Source of the DNA: Belliella pelovolcani
GTDB lineage: Bacteria; Bacteroidota; Bacteroidia; Cytophagales; Cyclobacteriaceae
Assembly: GCF_900156785.1 (NCBI RefSeq)
Contig: NZ_FTOP01000009.1
Span: forward strand, 114,798 to 178,797
Direction of reading: 5' to 3'
DNA: 64,000 nt
Shown here: piece after piece, positions 24,337 to 33,200 of the stretch
Position numbering within the stretch: the first letter of the stretch is position 1
Layout of the letters: every line of letters starts with the position of its first letter
Translations under genes and position numbers: made by a program
The notes under the pieces: model-generated
Told to the model about the DNA's origin: nothing
Database searches by the model: none
The model's input: the letters and a program-made list of their open reading frames with translations, nothing else

Positions 24337-25302
24337 TTACAAATTAATAGTTCGCAATGGTAAAATCATATCGAGCAATGCCAATCCCAAAGCAGCGAGT
24401 AAGAAGTAGAAATATTTATTAGCAGAGGCTTCTACCATCCTACTTCCAGTGATTGCTCCTTCTTGTCTTTCAATAGCAGCAATAAGGTCAGGGATTTCTT
24501 GATTTTCATCACTGATTTCAAAATATCCGCCTTCTGTTTGTGCGGCTAGGTATTTAAGGTTTGAAGCCTCAAGTCTGGTAATTGCTGGCTGATTGGTTTT
24601 AGGATCTATAATCAGGCTATTACCTCTTGGGATAGTGCTCCCTTGAGTTGTACCTACACCAAGGCTAAAGATTTTGATGCCTTTGTCATTGAGCTCGCCA
24701 ATAATACTTCTAAAATTATCTCCGAAATCCTCACCATCAGAAATCAGGACAATTGATTTACTATTCATTTCTGGTCTTTCGTCTGAAGTGAATTTGTCTT
24801 TTGCGAGTTGTAGAGGTGCAAGCAAATCAGTTCCTTGATTGGGCACAAGGCTTGTATTGAGTCCATCGATATGCAGGTTGAAGACATTTTGGTCAAAAGT
24901 CAATGGACATTGCATAAATGCTTCTGAACTGAATATGATCAAGCCCAATCGATCTCCTGCAAATTGCTTTGCCATGTTTTTCAACTCAAACTTAACCCTT
25001 TGTAGCCTAGTGGGACCGATATCCGTTGCATTCATAGATTGGCTTAGGTCTACTACAAAAAATATATCCTTACCTTCTTCTTTGACCTCTTTCATAGAGG
25101 TACCGACCGATGGACCCGATAATGCAATTAGAAATAAAATAAAATAGCTGACTCTAAGTGTCATTTTAAGAAAAAGTCGTGTATTCTTGACTTTCAGTCT
25201 CTTATTGATCAGATAGAATCGGTATAAGTATATGGCATAAAGCAATGCGAAAATGATTGCCAGCCAAAAGATTAATTTTCCGTCAGGATATGCCCAAATC
25301 AT
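24337..25302 (-). CDS. batB: VWA-domain membrane protein BatB
   Basis: A 321-residue inner-membrane protein with two N-terminal helices (about 8-28 and 50-66), a von Willebrand A domain with an intact MIDAS motif D85-L-S-Q-S89, and a C-terminal helix near 300-318. This is the BatA/BatB architecture; the adjacency to BatC favours BatB. The upstream neighbour is a cyclophilin gene 28 bp away. Family members are linked to oxygen tolerance and envelope integrity in Bacteroides, but the mechanism is not established. Confidence 0.85.
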   Translation of the reverse strand: MIWAYPDGKLIFWLAIIFALLYAIYLYRFYLINKRLKVKNTRLFLKMTLRVSYFILFLIALSGPSVGTSMKEVKEEGKDIFFVVDLSQSMNATDIGPTRLQRVKFELKNMAKQFAGDRLGLIIFSSEAFMQCPLTFDQNVFNLHIDGLNTSLVPNQGTDLLAPLQLAKDKFTSDERPEMNSKSIVLISDGEDFGDNFRSIIGELNDKGIKIFSLGVGTTQGSTIPRGNSLIIDPKTNQPAITRLEASNLKYLAAQTEGGYFEISDENQEIPDLIAAIERQEGAITGSRMVEASANKYFYFLLAALGLALLDMILPLRTINL

Positions 25303-25330
25303 GCCTTGAAATTATAAAATATAAACGAAT

Positions 25331-25906
25331 TTACCCTCCGATTAATTTTTTGATTTCAGAATTAGTCAAATAAACAATGCTTACATCCATGGTGACAGGT
25401 TCTAGTGGTTCGTCTTTTTCGTCTCGTTTTTTGAATACGATGCGATCTACTACGTCCATACCCTTGATCACTTGTCCAAAAACTGTGTAATTGTTGTCCA
25501 GTCTATGCAGTCCAGATTGATTGTGAACGATATAGAACTGACAAGTAGCTGATCTTTTTTCGGGATTATCATCTCTGCCCGCGCCTACAGCCCCATAGAC
25601 ATGTGTGATGCCCTTGACAAATTCCGGATCCAGCAAGTATTCTGGGTCATTGAAACCTTCTTCCGTATCAGGGCAACCTGCTTGCGCGACAAAGTTAGGG
25701 ATGACTCTATTGAAAGTGAAGGCATCCCAATAATTGGCATCAGCCAATTTGATAAAGCTTTGGCGATGATTGGGTGTCTCTTTGAAAAGTTGGATGTAGA
25801 TTTCTCCTTCTGAAGTTTTGATCAGGCCAATGGGCTCTTTTTGCTGAGCCGAAAGAGAAAGCGAAATGATCCAACAAGCTAGGGTGAATGCGAGGTTGAA
25901 TTTCAT
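25331..25906 (-). CDS. Peptidyl-prolyl cis-trans isomerase, cyclophilin type, exported
   Basis: A 191-residue cyclophilin with a signal peptide (cleavage near Ala-Gln at 20-21). Cyclophilin hallmarks are NRVIPNFVAQAG (substrate pocket Arg and Phe), GAVGAGRDDNPEKRSATCQFYIVHN and NNYTVFGQVIKGMDVVDRI. It would speed proline isomerisation in periplasmic protein folding. It is the first gene of the minus-strand set PPIase-batB-batC. Confidence 0.9.
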   Translation of the reverse strand: MKFNLAFTLACWIISLSLSAQQKEPIGLIKTSEGEIYIQLFKETPNHRQSFIKLADANYWDAFTFNRVIPNFVAQAGCPDTEEGFNDPEYLLDPEFVKGITHVYGAVGAGRDDNPEKRSATCQFYIVHNQSGLHRLDNNYTVFGQVIKGMDVVDRIVFKKRDEKDEPLEPVTMDVSIVYLTNSEIKKLIGG

Positions 25907-26061
25907 GGTGATAAATATAGGGAAAGGAATTAAAATAAGAAGTATGAAAAAATCAAGACAACTACTGTCTATTGGTGTTTATTACTTAAAAATACCCTGA
26001 ACATGGTATTTCATGAGGAATTTGATATGGCTAACTTGCGGTATTATTTAAAGAAAAACTT

Positions 26062-26850
26062 ATGCAATTTTTAATCAAATTAGAAAGGGTGAGTAAGGCA
26101 AATCAATTTGCCATCAATTACCAATATGAGCTTTCCGCTGGCCTAGAAGGGATTTTTGAGCAAGCTGATTTTTCAATTCTTCATAATTTCCTAGGGGATG
26201 AATCCCTTGGCGTAAGGTACATCCCTTTTACTTTTTCGCAGATTCAATTTGACTCAATCGATTCGCTAGAAGAAAGCTGTTCATTTTTCCATTTAGGTAA
26301 AAGTGCTCAATTGGATTTGAGGTTGTTGGTTGATCATGGAGATGTCTATTATCTCCAGCAATTAATCCTTGGACAGCGTATCAATTTTACATATGCCCAG
26401 CAAATAGTTGAATATAGGATTGAAAGTGTTGAAGTTGTTCCTCCTCCCACTTTTAAAGGGGTGATGACCTACAGTACGATTACGCCTGTTTTTTTGATTG
26501 ACAACCTAAGTACAGGAGGCTCGGAGTTTATAGAGCCTTCGGATGGGCGTTATTGTGAATTGTTTAAGGCTGATTTATTGAAAAGATTTTCAAAGGTTAT
26601 ACCTGAATTGAAGGAACTGAAAAATTTGGAGCATTACTGCCCTGAATTTGAGTTTCAGCCAATTTCTAAAATAGAAGAAGAAGAGATAGTATTTAATATG
26701 TATCAATTAGAATTGGTACATCTCAAAGGGTTTAAATATGACTTCAAACTCAAAGCTTCCCCTCTGCTTCAAGAGTTTGGTTACTACGCAGGTTTTGGTG
26801 CCCAAAACTCCCTAGGGTTTGGTTGCGTGAATGTCAAAAATCTGAATTAG
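26062..26850 (+). CDS. cas6: CRISPR-associated endoribonuclease Cas6 (orphan)
   Basis: A 262-residue RAMP-type protein matching Cas6, which cuts precursor crRNA within repeats. The N-terminus has the typical INYQYELSAGLEGIF stretch, followed by SILHNFLGDE, where His41 is in the position of the catalytic histidine in many Cas6 proteins. The second RAMP domain ends in the glycine-rich loop GFGAQNSLGFGCV (about 244-256), the strongest family mark. No other cas gene and no repeat-spacer array exists in the window. The last 17 bp overlap the convergent aminotransferase gene. It either serves a CRISPR locus elsewhere or has another RNA substrate. Confidence 0.85.
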   Translation: MQFLIKLERVSKANQFAINYQYELSAGLEGIFEQADFSILHNFLGDESLGVRYIPFTFSQIQFDSIDSLEESCSFFHLGKSAQLDLRLLVDHGDVYYLQQLILGQRINFTYAQQIVEYRIESVEVVPPPTFKGVMTYSTITPVFLIDNLSTGGSEFIEPSDGRYCELFKADLLKRFSKVIPELKELKNLEHYCPEFEFQPISKIEEEEIVFNMYQLELVHLKGFKYDFKLKASPLLQEFGYYAGFGAQNSLGFGCVNVKNLN

Positions 26851-27940
26851 GGTTAAATTTTTTGATGGACTCACAAATGTAGAGTACTTCATTTTCAGAG
26901 AGCCAAGGGTTCAGTGGCAATGAAAGTATTTCATTACATATCCTTTCCGCATTTGGATAAGTTTGACCATCATTGTAAGGCGTCATCTTTGGAATGGGAG
27001 TGGGGTAGTGGATGACCGTTTGAATTCCCGAATTTTTTAGAAAATCTTTGAGCTTATTTCGGAAAGTGGTTTGAATGGTATAGAGATGGAAATTATAAGA
27101 TCCATCTATTGCCTTGGGTGGTAAGGTAAGCCATGCTGCATCTTTTAAACTCTCCCAATATATGTTGGCTAAATACTTTCGCTTTTGCTGCCAAGCTTCA
27201 AAACTTTCAAATAGGATGTTTAAAAAACCAGCTTGTAGGGTATCGATTCGGGCATTTTTACCAATGGCTAGGTGCTCGTCTCTGAGTAATTGGCCGTGAT
27301 TGATCAAAGATCTTATTTCAGTTTCATACTCAGCTTGCTGACTTATAATGGCTCCGGCTTCTCCAAGGGCTCCAAGATTTTTGCTTGGGTAGAAACTCAA
27401 ACATCCTATATCTCCATAAGTTCCAGCCATTCTTCCATGTAGATGACAGCCAAAAGCTTGTGCGGTATCTTCTATTACTTTTATGGATTTACCCCTTACA
27501 TATTTCATCAAACGAGGCATATCCACCATTTGTCCATATAAGTGAACAGGAATGATGGCTTTTGTTCGAGAAGATATGGCTTGATCTAACTTTGAAGTAT
27601 CGATTAACCCAGTCTGATCTACATCAATAAAAATTGGCTTCGCTCCGACTAGACAAACAACCTCTGCTGTGGAGACCCAACTGATAGCAGGTACGATAAC
27701 TTCATCTCCTTGTCCAATTTTTAAAGCTCTCAATGCAATCTCTAGCGCATCTGTTCCATTGGCACATGCTACAGCAAAGGGAGATTCATGGTATAGCGAA
27801 AGCTTATGCTCAAAAGCAGCAACTTCTTTTCCTCCAGAAAACAAACCTGCATTCAGCATTTCTGAGAATTTTTTCAGAAGTGAGTTTTTGAGGTCTTCAG
27901 GAAATCTGGCTAAATCAAGAAAGGGGATGTTGGATGGCAT
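26834..27940 (-). CDS. DegT/DnrJ/EryC1-family aminotransferase
   Basis: A 368-residue PLP enzyme that usually aminates nucleotide-linked keto-sugars for surface glycans. PLP contacts are visible: Asp158 in VIEDTAQAFGC and the Schiff-base Lys187 in SFYPSKNLGALGEAG; the ANGTDAL phosphate site is at about 60-66. It overlaps the preceding glycosyltransferase gene by 26 bp and the convergent cas6 by 17 bp. The pairing with a glycosyltransferase suggests work on an amino-sugar-containing polysaccharide or glycolipid. Confidence 0.9.
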   Translation of the reverse strand: MPSNIPFLDLARFPEDLKNSLLKKFSEMLNAGLFSGGKEVAAFEHKLSLYHESPFAVACANGTDALEIALRALKIGQGDEVIVPAISWVSTAEVVCLVGAKPIFIDVDQTGLIDTSKLDQAISSRTKAIIPVHLYGQMVDMPRLMKYVRGKSIKVIEDTAQAFGCHLHGRMAGTYGDIGCLSFYPSKNLGALGEAGAIISQQAEYETEIRSLINHGQLLRDEHLAIGKNARIDTLQAGFLNILFESFEAWQQKRKYLANIYWESLKDAAWLTLPPKAIDGSYNFHLYTIQTTFRNKLKDFLKNSGIQTVIHYPTPIPKMTPYNDGQTYPNAERICNEILSLPLNPWLSENEVLYICESIKKFNPNSDF

Positions 27941-29219
27941 CTAGGATTTGTGCAAGTTGTTGGGTGAGCGATTTTCGAGAGTAGGTTTTGAGATTCTTAG
28001 TCTGATCAGTGCTATAGTCAACTTTGAAGTTTTCCAGGAAAGTGATGATTCCTGCATGATCTTCATGTTTAAATACATTTCCGGCATGAGCCTTTTGGAT
28101 GATTTGGGCAGAATCACCCTTAGGATCTCCGAGAGCAATGATTTTTCTTCCAGTTGCCATGTATTCAAATAGCTTCCCAGGAATATTTCCTTGAGCATTT
28201 TTAGTGTCAGTCAGTATCAGTAAAAGCAGATGCGCTTTTTCATAAAATGAAAATACTATTGAATGGTTAACATAACCTTCTAGAATGACATGTTCCTTCA
28301 GCCAAATATTTGAATTGATATAAGTGTCGACATTTTCGGAGACTTTGCCCACAAATCTCAATCTTACCTTCCTTGAATCATGTTCAAAAGCTTCTTGGAA
28401 TGCGTTTAAGAATGGGATTGGGTTTCTGATAGCATCTATTACTCCTGTGTAAAGTATTTCTAAGTGATGCTGATCGTCACTCACTTGTTGGAATGACTCA
28501 GGAAGGTCAGCAGGATCAAAGCCATTGGTCAATAGGTGAATTGGTCTGCCAGCTAACTTTTCCAAATCCTTCTGAAATGTAGGGCTGATAGTAGCTACCG
28601 CGTCAGCTGCTCTCAGTACATCATGTTCCAAACGTTGATGACGCTTTTTGGCCAGACCTGTCATTGGTAAGGTATCTAGAAATTCCCATTGCGACCAAGG
28701 ATCTCTAAAATCTGCAAACCAAGCAATACCAGTTTTTTCCTTCAAGGATTTGCCAATCAAATGAAGGCTATGCGGTGGGCCTGTAGTGATGATGGCATCG
28801 ATCTGATTGCGATGAAGGAAACTTTCAAGGTATTCAACAGATGGTTTTACCCAATAAACTCTTGGATCAGGAATGATCAGATTGGCTCTGATCCAAATTC
28901 CCAATTTGTCAAATAGCGTTTTTTTTGATTTCTCCAAAACTTTGGAAGTATCCTTTATAGACTCCTTTTTGAGTTTTCTAAATATATCATAAGGTTCCCA
29001 GATGGGAAACTTGATGACTTCCAGATTAATGTCGATTTCCTTTTGAAGGCCATCGTCCTTCAGCTCAAAGTCTGGATTTTCGGGAGTAAAAATTACAGGT
29101 TCCCATCCAAATTCAGGTAAGTATTTAGCGAATTTCAACCAGCGCTGTACTCCTGAACCAGCACTTGGCGGCCAATAGTAAGTGATGATCAATACTCTTT
29201 TGGGTGATTTGTCGGACAT
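27915..29219 (-). CDS. Glycosyltransferase family 4 protein
   Basis: A 434-residue GT-B-fold glycosyltransferase. The N-terminal half begins with VLIITYYWPPSAGSGVQRWLKFAKYLPEFG (partly shown here), typical of GT4 enzymes of exopolysaccharide synthesis. The C-terminal nucleotide-sugar half has LLTNGFDP, RLRFVG and IPGKLFEYMATGRKIIAL, where Glu of the E-x7-E-type motif lies. It overlaps the aminotransferase start, so the two are translationally linked. Donor and acceptor sugars unknown. Confidence 0.85.
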   Translation of the reverse strand: MSDKSPKRVLIITYYWPPSAGSGVQRWLKFAKYLPEFGWEPVIFTPENPDFELKDDGLQKEIDINLEVIKFPIWEPYDIFRKLKKESIKDTSKVLEKSKKTLFDKLGIWIRANLIIPDPRVYWVKPSVEYLESFLHRNQIDAIITTGPPHSLHLIGKSLKEKTGIAWFADFRDPWSQWEFLDTLPMTGLAKKRHQRLEHDVLRAADAVATISPTFQKDLEKLAGRPIHLLTNGFDPADLPESFQQVSDDQHHLEILYTGVIDAIRNPIPFLNAFQEAFEHDSRKVRLRFVGKVSENVDTYINSNIWLKEHVILEGYVNHSIVFSFYEKAHLLLLILTDTKNAQGNIPGKLFEYMATGRKIIALGDPKGDSAQIIQKAHAGNVFKHEDHAGIITFLENFKVDYSTDQTKNLKTYSRKSLTQQLAQILDAIQHPLS

Positions 29220-29237
29220 GGGAAACCTTCTTAGTGA

Positions 29238-30224
29238 TTACCACTGATGGTGGACGTATTGTCTAATATATTGATCGTAGATTCTTTTGACCTCTTCCAT
29301 TTTCTCTGGAGCAATTGCAGGCAGACTCGATGCACTTACATTACTGAGGACCTGAGAGACTTTGGATGCTCCTGGGATGATGGTACTAACTTCTGGAAAC
29401 ATCAAAATCCATCTTAAAGCCCAAGCTGCAAGACTCTCAGACCCATCAAAGACTTCCTTCAATAATTCTACAGCTTCCAACCCTATCTCAAATGGAACAC
29501 CTGAGAAGGTTTCCCCCTTGTCAAATGCTGCACCATCTCTATTGAATGTTCTGTGGTCTTCTGGATCGAAACTTGAGTTTTTCGTGAGCTTGCCAGCTAG
29601 TAGTCCACTGGCGAGGGGTACCCTTACAATAATTCCTATATTTTTTTTAGCCGCTGCTTGAAAAAATGACTCTGATGGTTTGAAACGAAACATATTGAAA
29701 ATCATTTGAACAGTGGTGACATTTTCATATTGCATCGCGTCCATGGCCTCAGAAATTTGTTCTACACTCACGCCGAGGTTTTGGATTTTCCCCTCTTCCT
29801 TGAGTCGATCAAACAATTCAAATATCTCGTCTCTTCTGTAGACTTCAGTTGGTGGGCAATGTAATTGAATCAAATCCAAGGTCTCTAGCCCCATATTTTT
29901 CAAAGAAGTCTCTACGTATTTCCGCAGTGCTTCGGGATGGTAGTTTTCGTTTATATGCGGATTGATGTGTTTGCCACATTTGGTGGCGACGTAGATCCGT
30001 TCGCTTCTTTCTTTGATGGCTTTTCCTACAGCTGCTTCGCTGAGTCCATTGTCATAGACATCAGCTGTATCAATGAAATTGATACCCTGATCCAGTGCAG
30101 TATGAATAATTTGGCTTGCAGCAGCATGATCAAAAGTACCTCCCCAGCCACCTCCGACTTGCCAAGTTCCTAAGCTGATTTCAGATATCTCAAAGTTGGT
30201 TTTACCTAGTTTTCTATATTTCAT
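29238..30224 (-). CDS. Aldo/keto reductase
   Basis: A 328-residue NAD(P)H-dependent aldo/keto reductase with a TIM barrel. The catalytic tetrad is visible as Asp and Tyr in FIDTADVYDNG, Lys in YVATKCGKH and His in LIQLHCPP. The C-terminal IIPGASKVSQVLSN block is the cofactor phosphate-binding region. It is first in a minus-strand set with the glycosyltransferase (18-bp gap) and the aminotransferase. Physiological substrate unknown. Confidence 0.9.
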   Translation of the reverse strand: MKYRKLGKTNFEISEISLGTWQVGGGWGGTFDHAAASQIIHTALDQGINFIDTADVYDNGLSEAAVGKAIKERSERIYVATKCGKHINPHINENYHPEALRKYVETSLKNMGLETLDLIQLHCPPTEVYRRDEIFELFDRLKEEGKIQNLGVSVEQISEAMDAMQYENVTTVQMIFNMFRFKPSESFFQAAAKKNIGIIVRVPLASGLLAGKLTKNSSFDPEDHRTFNRDGAAFDKGETFSGVPFEIGLEAVELLKEVFDGSESLAAWALRWILMFPEVSTIIPGASKVSQVLSNVSASSLPAIAPEKMEEVKRIYDQYIRQYVHHQW

Positions 30225-30302
30225 CTCTTCTATTTTTATTTAATAGGTTCGTTTAGAAGAGCAATTTAAATTTTTATATTTAGAACTTTCAAAAGATCAG
30301 AA

Positions 30303-30692
30303 ATGAAATCAAGAAGAAATTTTATCAGGAAGGTAGCTTTCGCAAGCGCCACTGCCACGCTATCAGGGACTTTGGTAGCTCAGTCAATTGAAAGTCAACA
30401 ACTTTATCATCAAGTCTTTTTTTGGCTCAAGCCAGAAGTAAATGTTGAGGAGTTTGTAATAGCATCAAAAATGCTTGCCAGGTGTAAATCTGTTTTAGAT
30501 TTTAAAGTAGGAACACCAGCAGATACTACAAAGAGACCAGTCATTGACGATAGCTATTCGGTTGCTTGTTTGGTGATTTTTGATTCGGTTGAGGCTCATG
30601 ACAGCTATCAGAAAGACCCCATTCATTTACATTTCATAGAAGATCATAGTGCCAAATGGACTGATGTCAAAATATACGACTTCTTCGTGTGA
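30303..30692 (+). CDS. Dabb-domain protein with Tat-like signal
   Basis: A 129-residue protein. The N-terminus MKSRRNFIRKV, followed by a hydrophobic stretch and Val-Ala-Gln, fits a twin-arginine signal (S-R-R-x-F-I-R). The mature part is a stress-responsive alpha/beta-barrel (Dabb) domain with LYHQVFFWLKPEV at the start and HLHFIEDHSAKW toward the end. Dabb proteins are dimeric ferredoxin-like folds, mostly of unknown function. Tat export would imply folding before transport, although no cofactor motif is evident. Confidence 0.75.
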   Translation: MKSRRNFIRKVAFASATATLSGTLVAQSIESQQLYHQVFFWLKPEVNVEEFVIASKMLARCKSVLDFKVGTPADTTKRPVIDDSYSVACLVIFDSVEAHDSYQKDPIHLHFIEDHSAKWTDVKIYDFFV

Positions 30693-30743
30693 ACTAAATC
30701 ACGTAATCACCTCGTTTATATAAAGCATTAAAATGAACACCTT

Positions 30744-32078
30744 ATGAGATTGACTCAATATTTGAAAGTTTCATTCTTACTTCTTGTAATCTTCATTGGA
30801 TTCGGATGTAATCCCGAAGATGAAAATCCTGATCCTGCAAGAGTAGAAAACGCAGTCAAAAATGCAATAGTAGAGACCATGAACCGATGGTACTTCTGGA
30901 ATGACAGACTACCTGCAAATGTAGATGTGAGTAGGTACAGCACCAATCAGGAATTATTAAATGCCCTTCTTTACAAAGATTTAGATAGATGGTCCTATAT
31001 CACCACGCAAGAGGCTTTCACTGCTGCTTTTCAAGGAACAGTGACTGGAGCACATGGATTTGGTTTTTCGCTTGTTGATGATCGGATGTATATATCGTTT
31101 GTCTATGATGCTGCTCCAGCGGGACAAGATGGTTGGCAGCGAGGATGGGAAGTACTTGAGATCAATGGTAAGCCGATTGCTGATTACCGTACTGCATCAG
31201 GTTATAATTTTCAATTAGGCCCAAATGAAGTTGGTATCAACAATACTTTCAAGCATAGACTCCCTGATGGATCTGAAAGGACTACAACCATAACAAAAGC
31301 TTCATTTCAATCCAATTCTGTTTTGCATAGAAATGTCATCGAAGATCAAGGTAAAAAAGTAGGATACTGGGTGTATCAAAGTTTCCGTCAAACACCAGGC
31401 CTTTCAAATCCAACGAGAAGCCAAGAGGTAGAAGACTCTTTTAATTACTTTATGGAGCAAGGTATAGATGAATTGATCATCGACTTGAGGTACAATGGGG
31501 GAGGCTCTGTGGCAGTGACGGCGCAATTATTGAATTATTTGGTCCCAGCTGCTGGGTCTGGAAGGGTCATGTACACCAATAGACATAATCAACCAAGATC
31601 TAACAATAATAGATCGGTAAATTTTAGTAAGACAGGGAATTTAGAGCTTTCTAGAGTGATTTTTATTACTTCTAGAGGATCTGCATCTGCTTCAGAATTG
31701 GTGATCAATTGCTTAGATCCGTATATGGAAGTTGTTTTGATTGGTGATAATACCTACGGTAAACCTGTTGGGTCATTTCCACTTTCTTTTGATAGCAGGA
31801 CGCTGGTGGAAAACAATGTTGAGGTAGTACCCATCACATTTGCCATAGATAATGCCAATGGTAGAGCGGATTATTTTGATGGATTCCCTGCTAATTTTAC
31901 AGTTCAGGATGATCCGGCTAGAAATTGGGGTGATCCTAATGAAGCTCGATTTAGAGCTGCTTTGGAATATATCAGAACAGGGAATGTAGGAGCTAGACTT
32001 GCATCAGCCTCTCAAAAAGATCAATGGAATATGATTGATGATTTTCATGGGCTATGGAAAGAATTCCCAGTCTATTAA
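30744..32078 (+). CDS. S41-family (C-terminal processing type) serine protease, lipoprotein
   Basis: A 444-residue exported protease. The signal ends at a lipobox-like Gly-Phe-Gly-Cys near residue 23. Residues about 35-110 form a helical cap with the Tricorn/CtpA-type 'MNRWYFWND' start, and about 115-190 a PDZ-like domain (WEVLEINGKPI). The catalytic domain follows with LIIDLRYNGGGS, SRGSASASELV (nucleophile Ser) and GDNTYGKPVG (general-base Lys). Complete in all motifs. It ends before a strong terminator. Confidence 0.88.
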   Translation: MRLTQYLKVSFLLLVIFIGFGCNPEDENPDPARVENAVKNAIVETMNRWYFWNDRLPANVDVSRYSTNQELLNALLYKDLDRWSYITTQEAFTAAFQGTVTGAHGFGFSLVDDRMYISFVYDAAPAGQDGWQRGWEVLEINGKPIADYRTASGYNFQLGPNEVGINNTFKHRLPDGSERTTTITKASFQSNSVLHRNVIEDQGKKVGYWVYQSFRQTPGLSNPTRSQEVEDSFNYFMEQGIDELIIDLRYNGGGSVAVTAQLLNYLVPAAGSGRVMYTNRHNQPRSNNNRSVNFSKTGNLELSRVIFITSRGSASASELVINCLDPYMEVVLIGDNTYGKPVGSFPLSFDSRTLVENNVEVVPITFAIDNANGRADYFDGFPANFTVQDDPARNWGDPNEARFRAALEYIRTGNVGARLASASQKDQWNMIDDFHGLWKEFPVY

Positions 32079-32098
32079 CAACAAACTTTTATATAGAT

Positions 32099-32135
32099 AC
32101 CCTCTGAAATTCAATGTGATTTCAGAGGGTTTTTT
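32099..32135. terminator. Intrinsic terminator between convergent genes
   Basis: ACCCTCTGAAAT (32099-32110) pairs with ATTTCAGAGGGT (32119-32130) around an 8-nt loop, followed by six T. It serves the S41 protease gene and abuts the stop of the convergent hydrolase gene. Confidence 0.88.
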
Positions 32136-32944
32136 CATTCATTTCTTTTATCAAGAATATATTTACTTGTTTCTTCAATCAGGGAATTATGGCCACAAGG
32201 GAGTTCGATTTGAATGATGTGAGGAATTTTTGATCTGAAGCGATTTAGATTCTCAGCGGTGACCATGATGTCATAGGTGCCAGTGATTAGCGTAATAGGC
32301 GTCTCCTTGCTCCGTATTACTTTGATAATCGTTCTTAAATTGGGTTTGATTGGCTTGAATACTATCCAAGTAAAGTATACTTGAGCACGCCTTGTTCTGG
32401 TATTCATTTGTGACTCAACGAATTTCATGATGCTCTTTTCTAGTACGCCCAATTTATTTAAGATATTCATGGTTTTAAAAAAGCGCTCGGGATGAAAGAC
32501 CACGTGCTTAAAAACTTTGTTGAGGATTGAAGGGAATGTAGTCATGCTGTACCAAAATCCAGTTTTGATACCATCAGGTGCTATCAATAATAAGGAAAGG
32601 ATCCTTGAAGGAAACAGCTCGTAGGTCACTAAAGAAAATTTGCCTCCCATACTGTAGCCGACAAGATGGAAGGATGTTATCTTTTCTTGATCTAAAAATT
32701 GATGCATGATGTCGGACCATTTGGCTTTGGAAAGGGTGTATTTGCTACTCACCCAACTGCTTTGGCCATGGTAAAATATATCTATCAAATAAAATGTATT
32801 TTCATTTTTTTTAACCCTTAAAAACTCCTTGAAAGCTTTTCTGTTTTGACCAAAGCCATGGAAAAGTAAATAGACCTCTGATCCATCACCATGTTTTTCA
32901 TAGGCTAGATTACCAAAGGAAGTTTCAAGTACTCTTTCAATCAT
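32135..32944 (-). CDS. Alpha/beta hydrolase
   Basis: A 269-residue hydrolase fold protein. The oxyanion block is LLFHGFGQNRKAF, the nucleophile elbow is GYSMGGKF (Ser near residue 97), the acid is likely Asp in ITGTYDIMV and the base His in LPCGHNSLIEE. No signal peptide. Stands alone. The substrate is not predictable; the cap region between 130 and 190 is basic and helical. Confidence 0.85.
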   Translation of the reverse strand: MIERVLETSFGNLAYEKHGDGSEVYLLFHGFGQNRKAFKEFLRVKKNENTFYLIDIFYHGQSSWVSSKYTLSKAKWSDIMHQFLDQEKITSFHLVGYSMGGKFSLVTYELFPSRILSLLLIAPDGIKTGFWYSMTTFPSILNKVFKHVVFHPERFFKTMNILNKLGVLEKSIMKFVESQMNTRTRRAQVYFTWIVFKPIKPNLRTIIKVIRSKETPITLITGTYDIMVTAENLNRFRSKIPHIIQIELPCGHNSLIEETSKYILDKRNE

Positions 32945-33145
32945 AATGCATAGTTCGATTTGGTTTCTAAATTAAAAAAGTGGATGTATATATAAATCAT
33001 AATTTGATTTTTCTAGCAAAACAACCTTTTTCTTTTTCCTTCAGAGTCCCTCTAAAAATAGTAAAATATATTTTCTTAAAAATATTATTCTTTGATCTAT
33101 TTAGATTGATCATTTTCCCCAAACAAAATTTCAAATAAAAACGTT

Positions 33146-33173
33146 GGAAACTTTGAACTTTGTAAAAGTTTCC
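33146..33173. promoter_or_regulatory. 9+9 bp dyad, probable TetR operator of the efflux operon
   Basis: GGAAACTTT at 33146-33154 and AAAGTTTCC at 33165-33173 are perfect inverted repeats with a 10-nt spacer. The dyad lies just upstream of the likely TTG start of the TetR gene at 33201 and contains a -7-like GAACTTTG, so a bound repressor would block transcription. The inner part (AACTTTGTAAAAGTTT) recurs nearly unchanged downstream of metG. Confidence 0.6.
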
Positions 33174-33200
33174 AGAGTTTTGTATCAAATTTTAAATGAT

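Noticed and set aside
25907..26061. Search for a CRISPR array beside cas6
   Set aside because: No direct repeats with spacers on either side of cas6 or anywhere in the window; the flanks are ordinary A/T-rich promoter sequence and a convergent gene.
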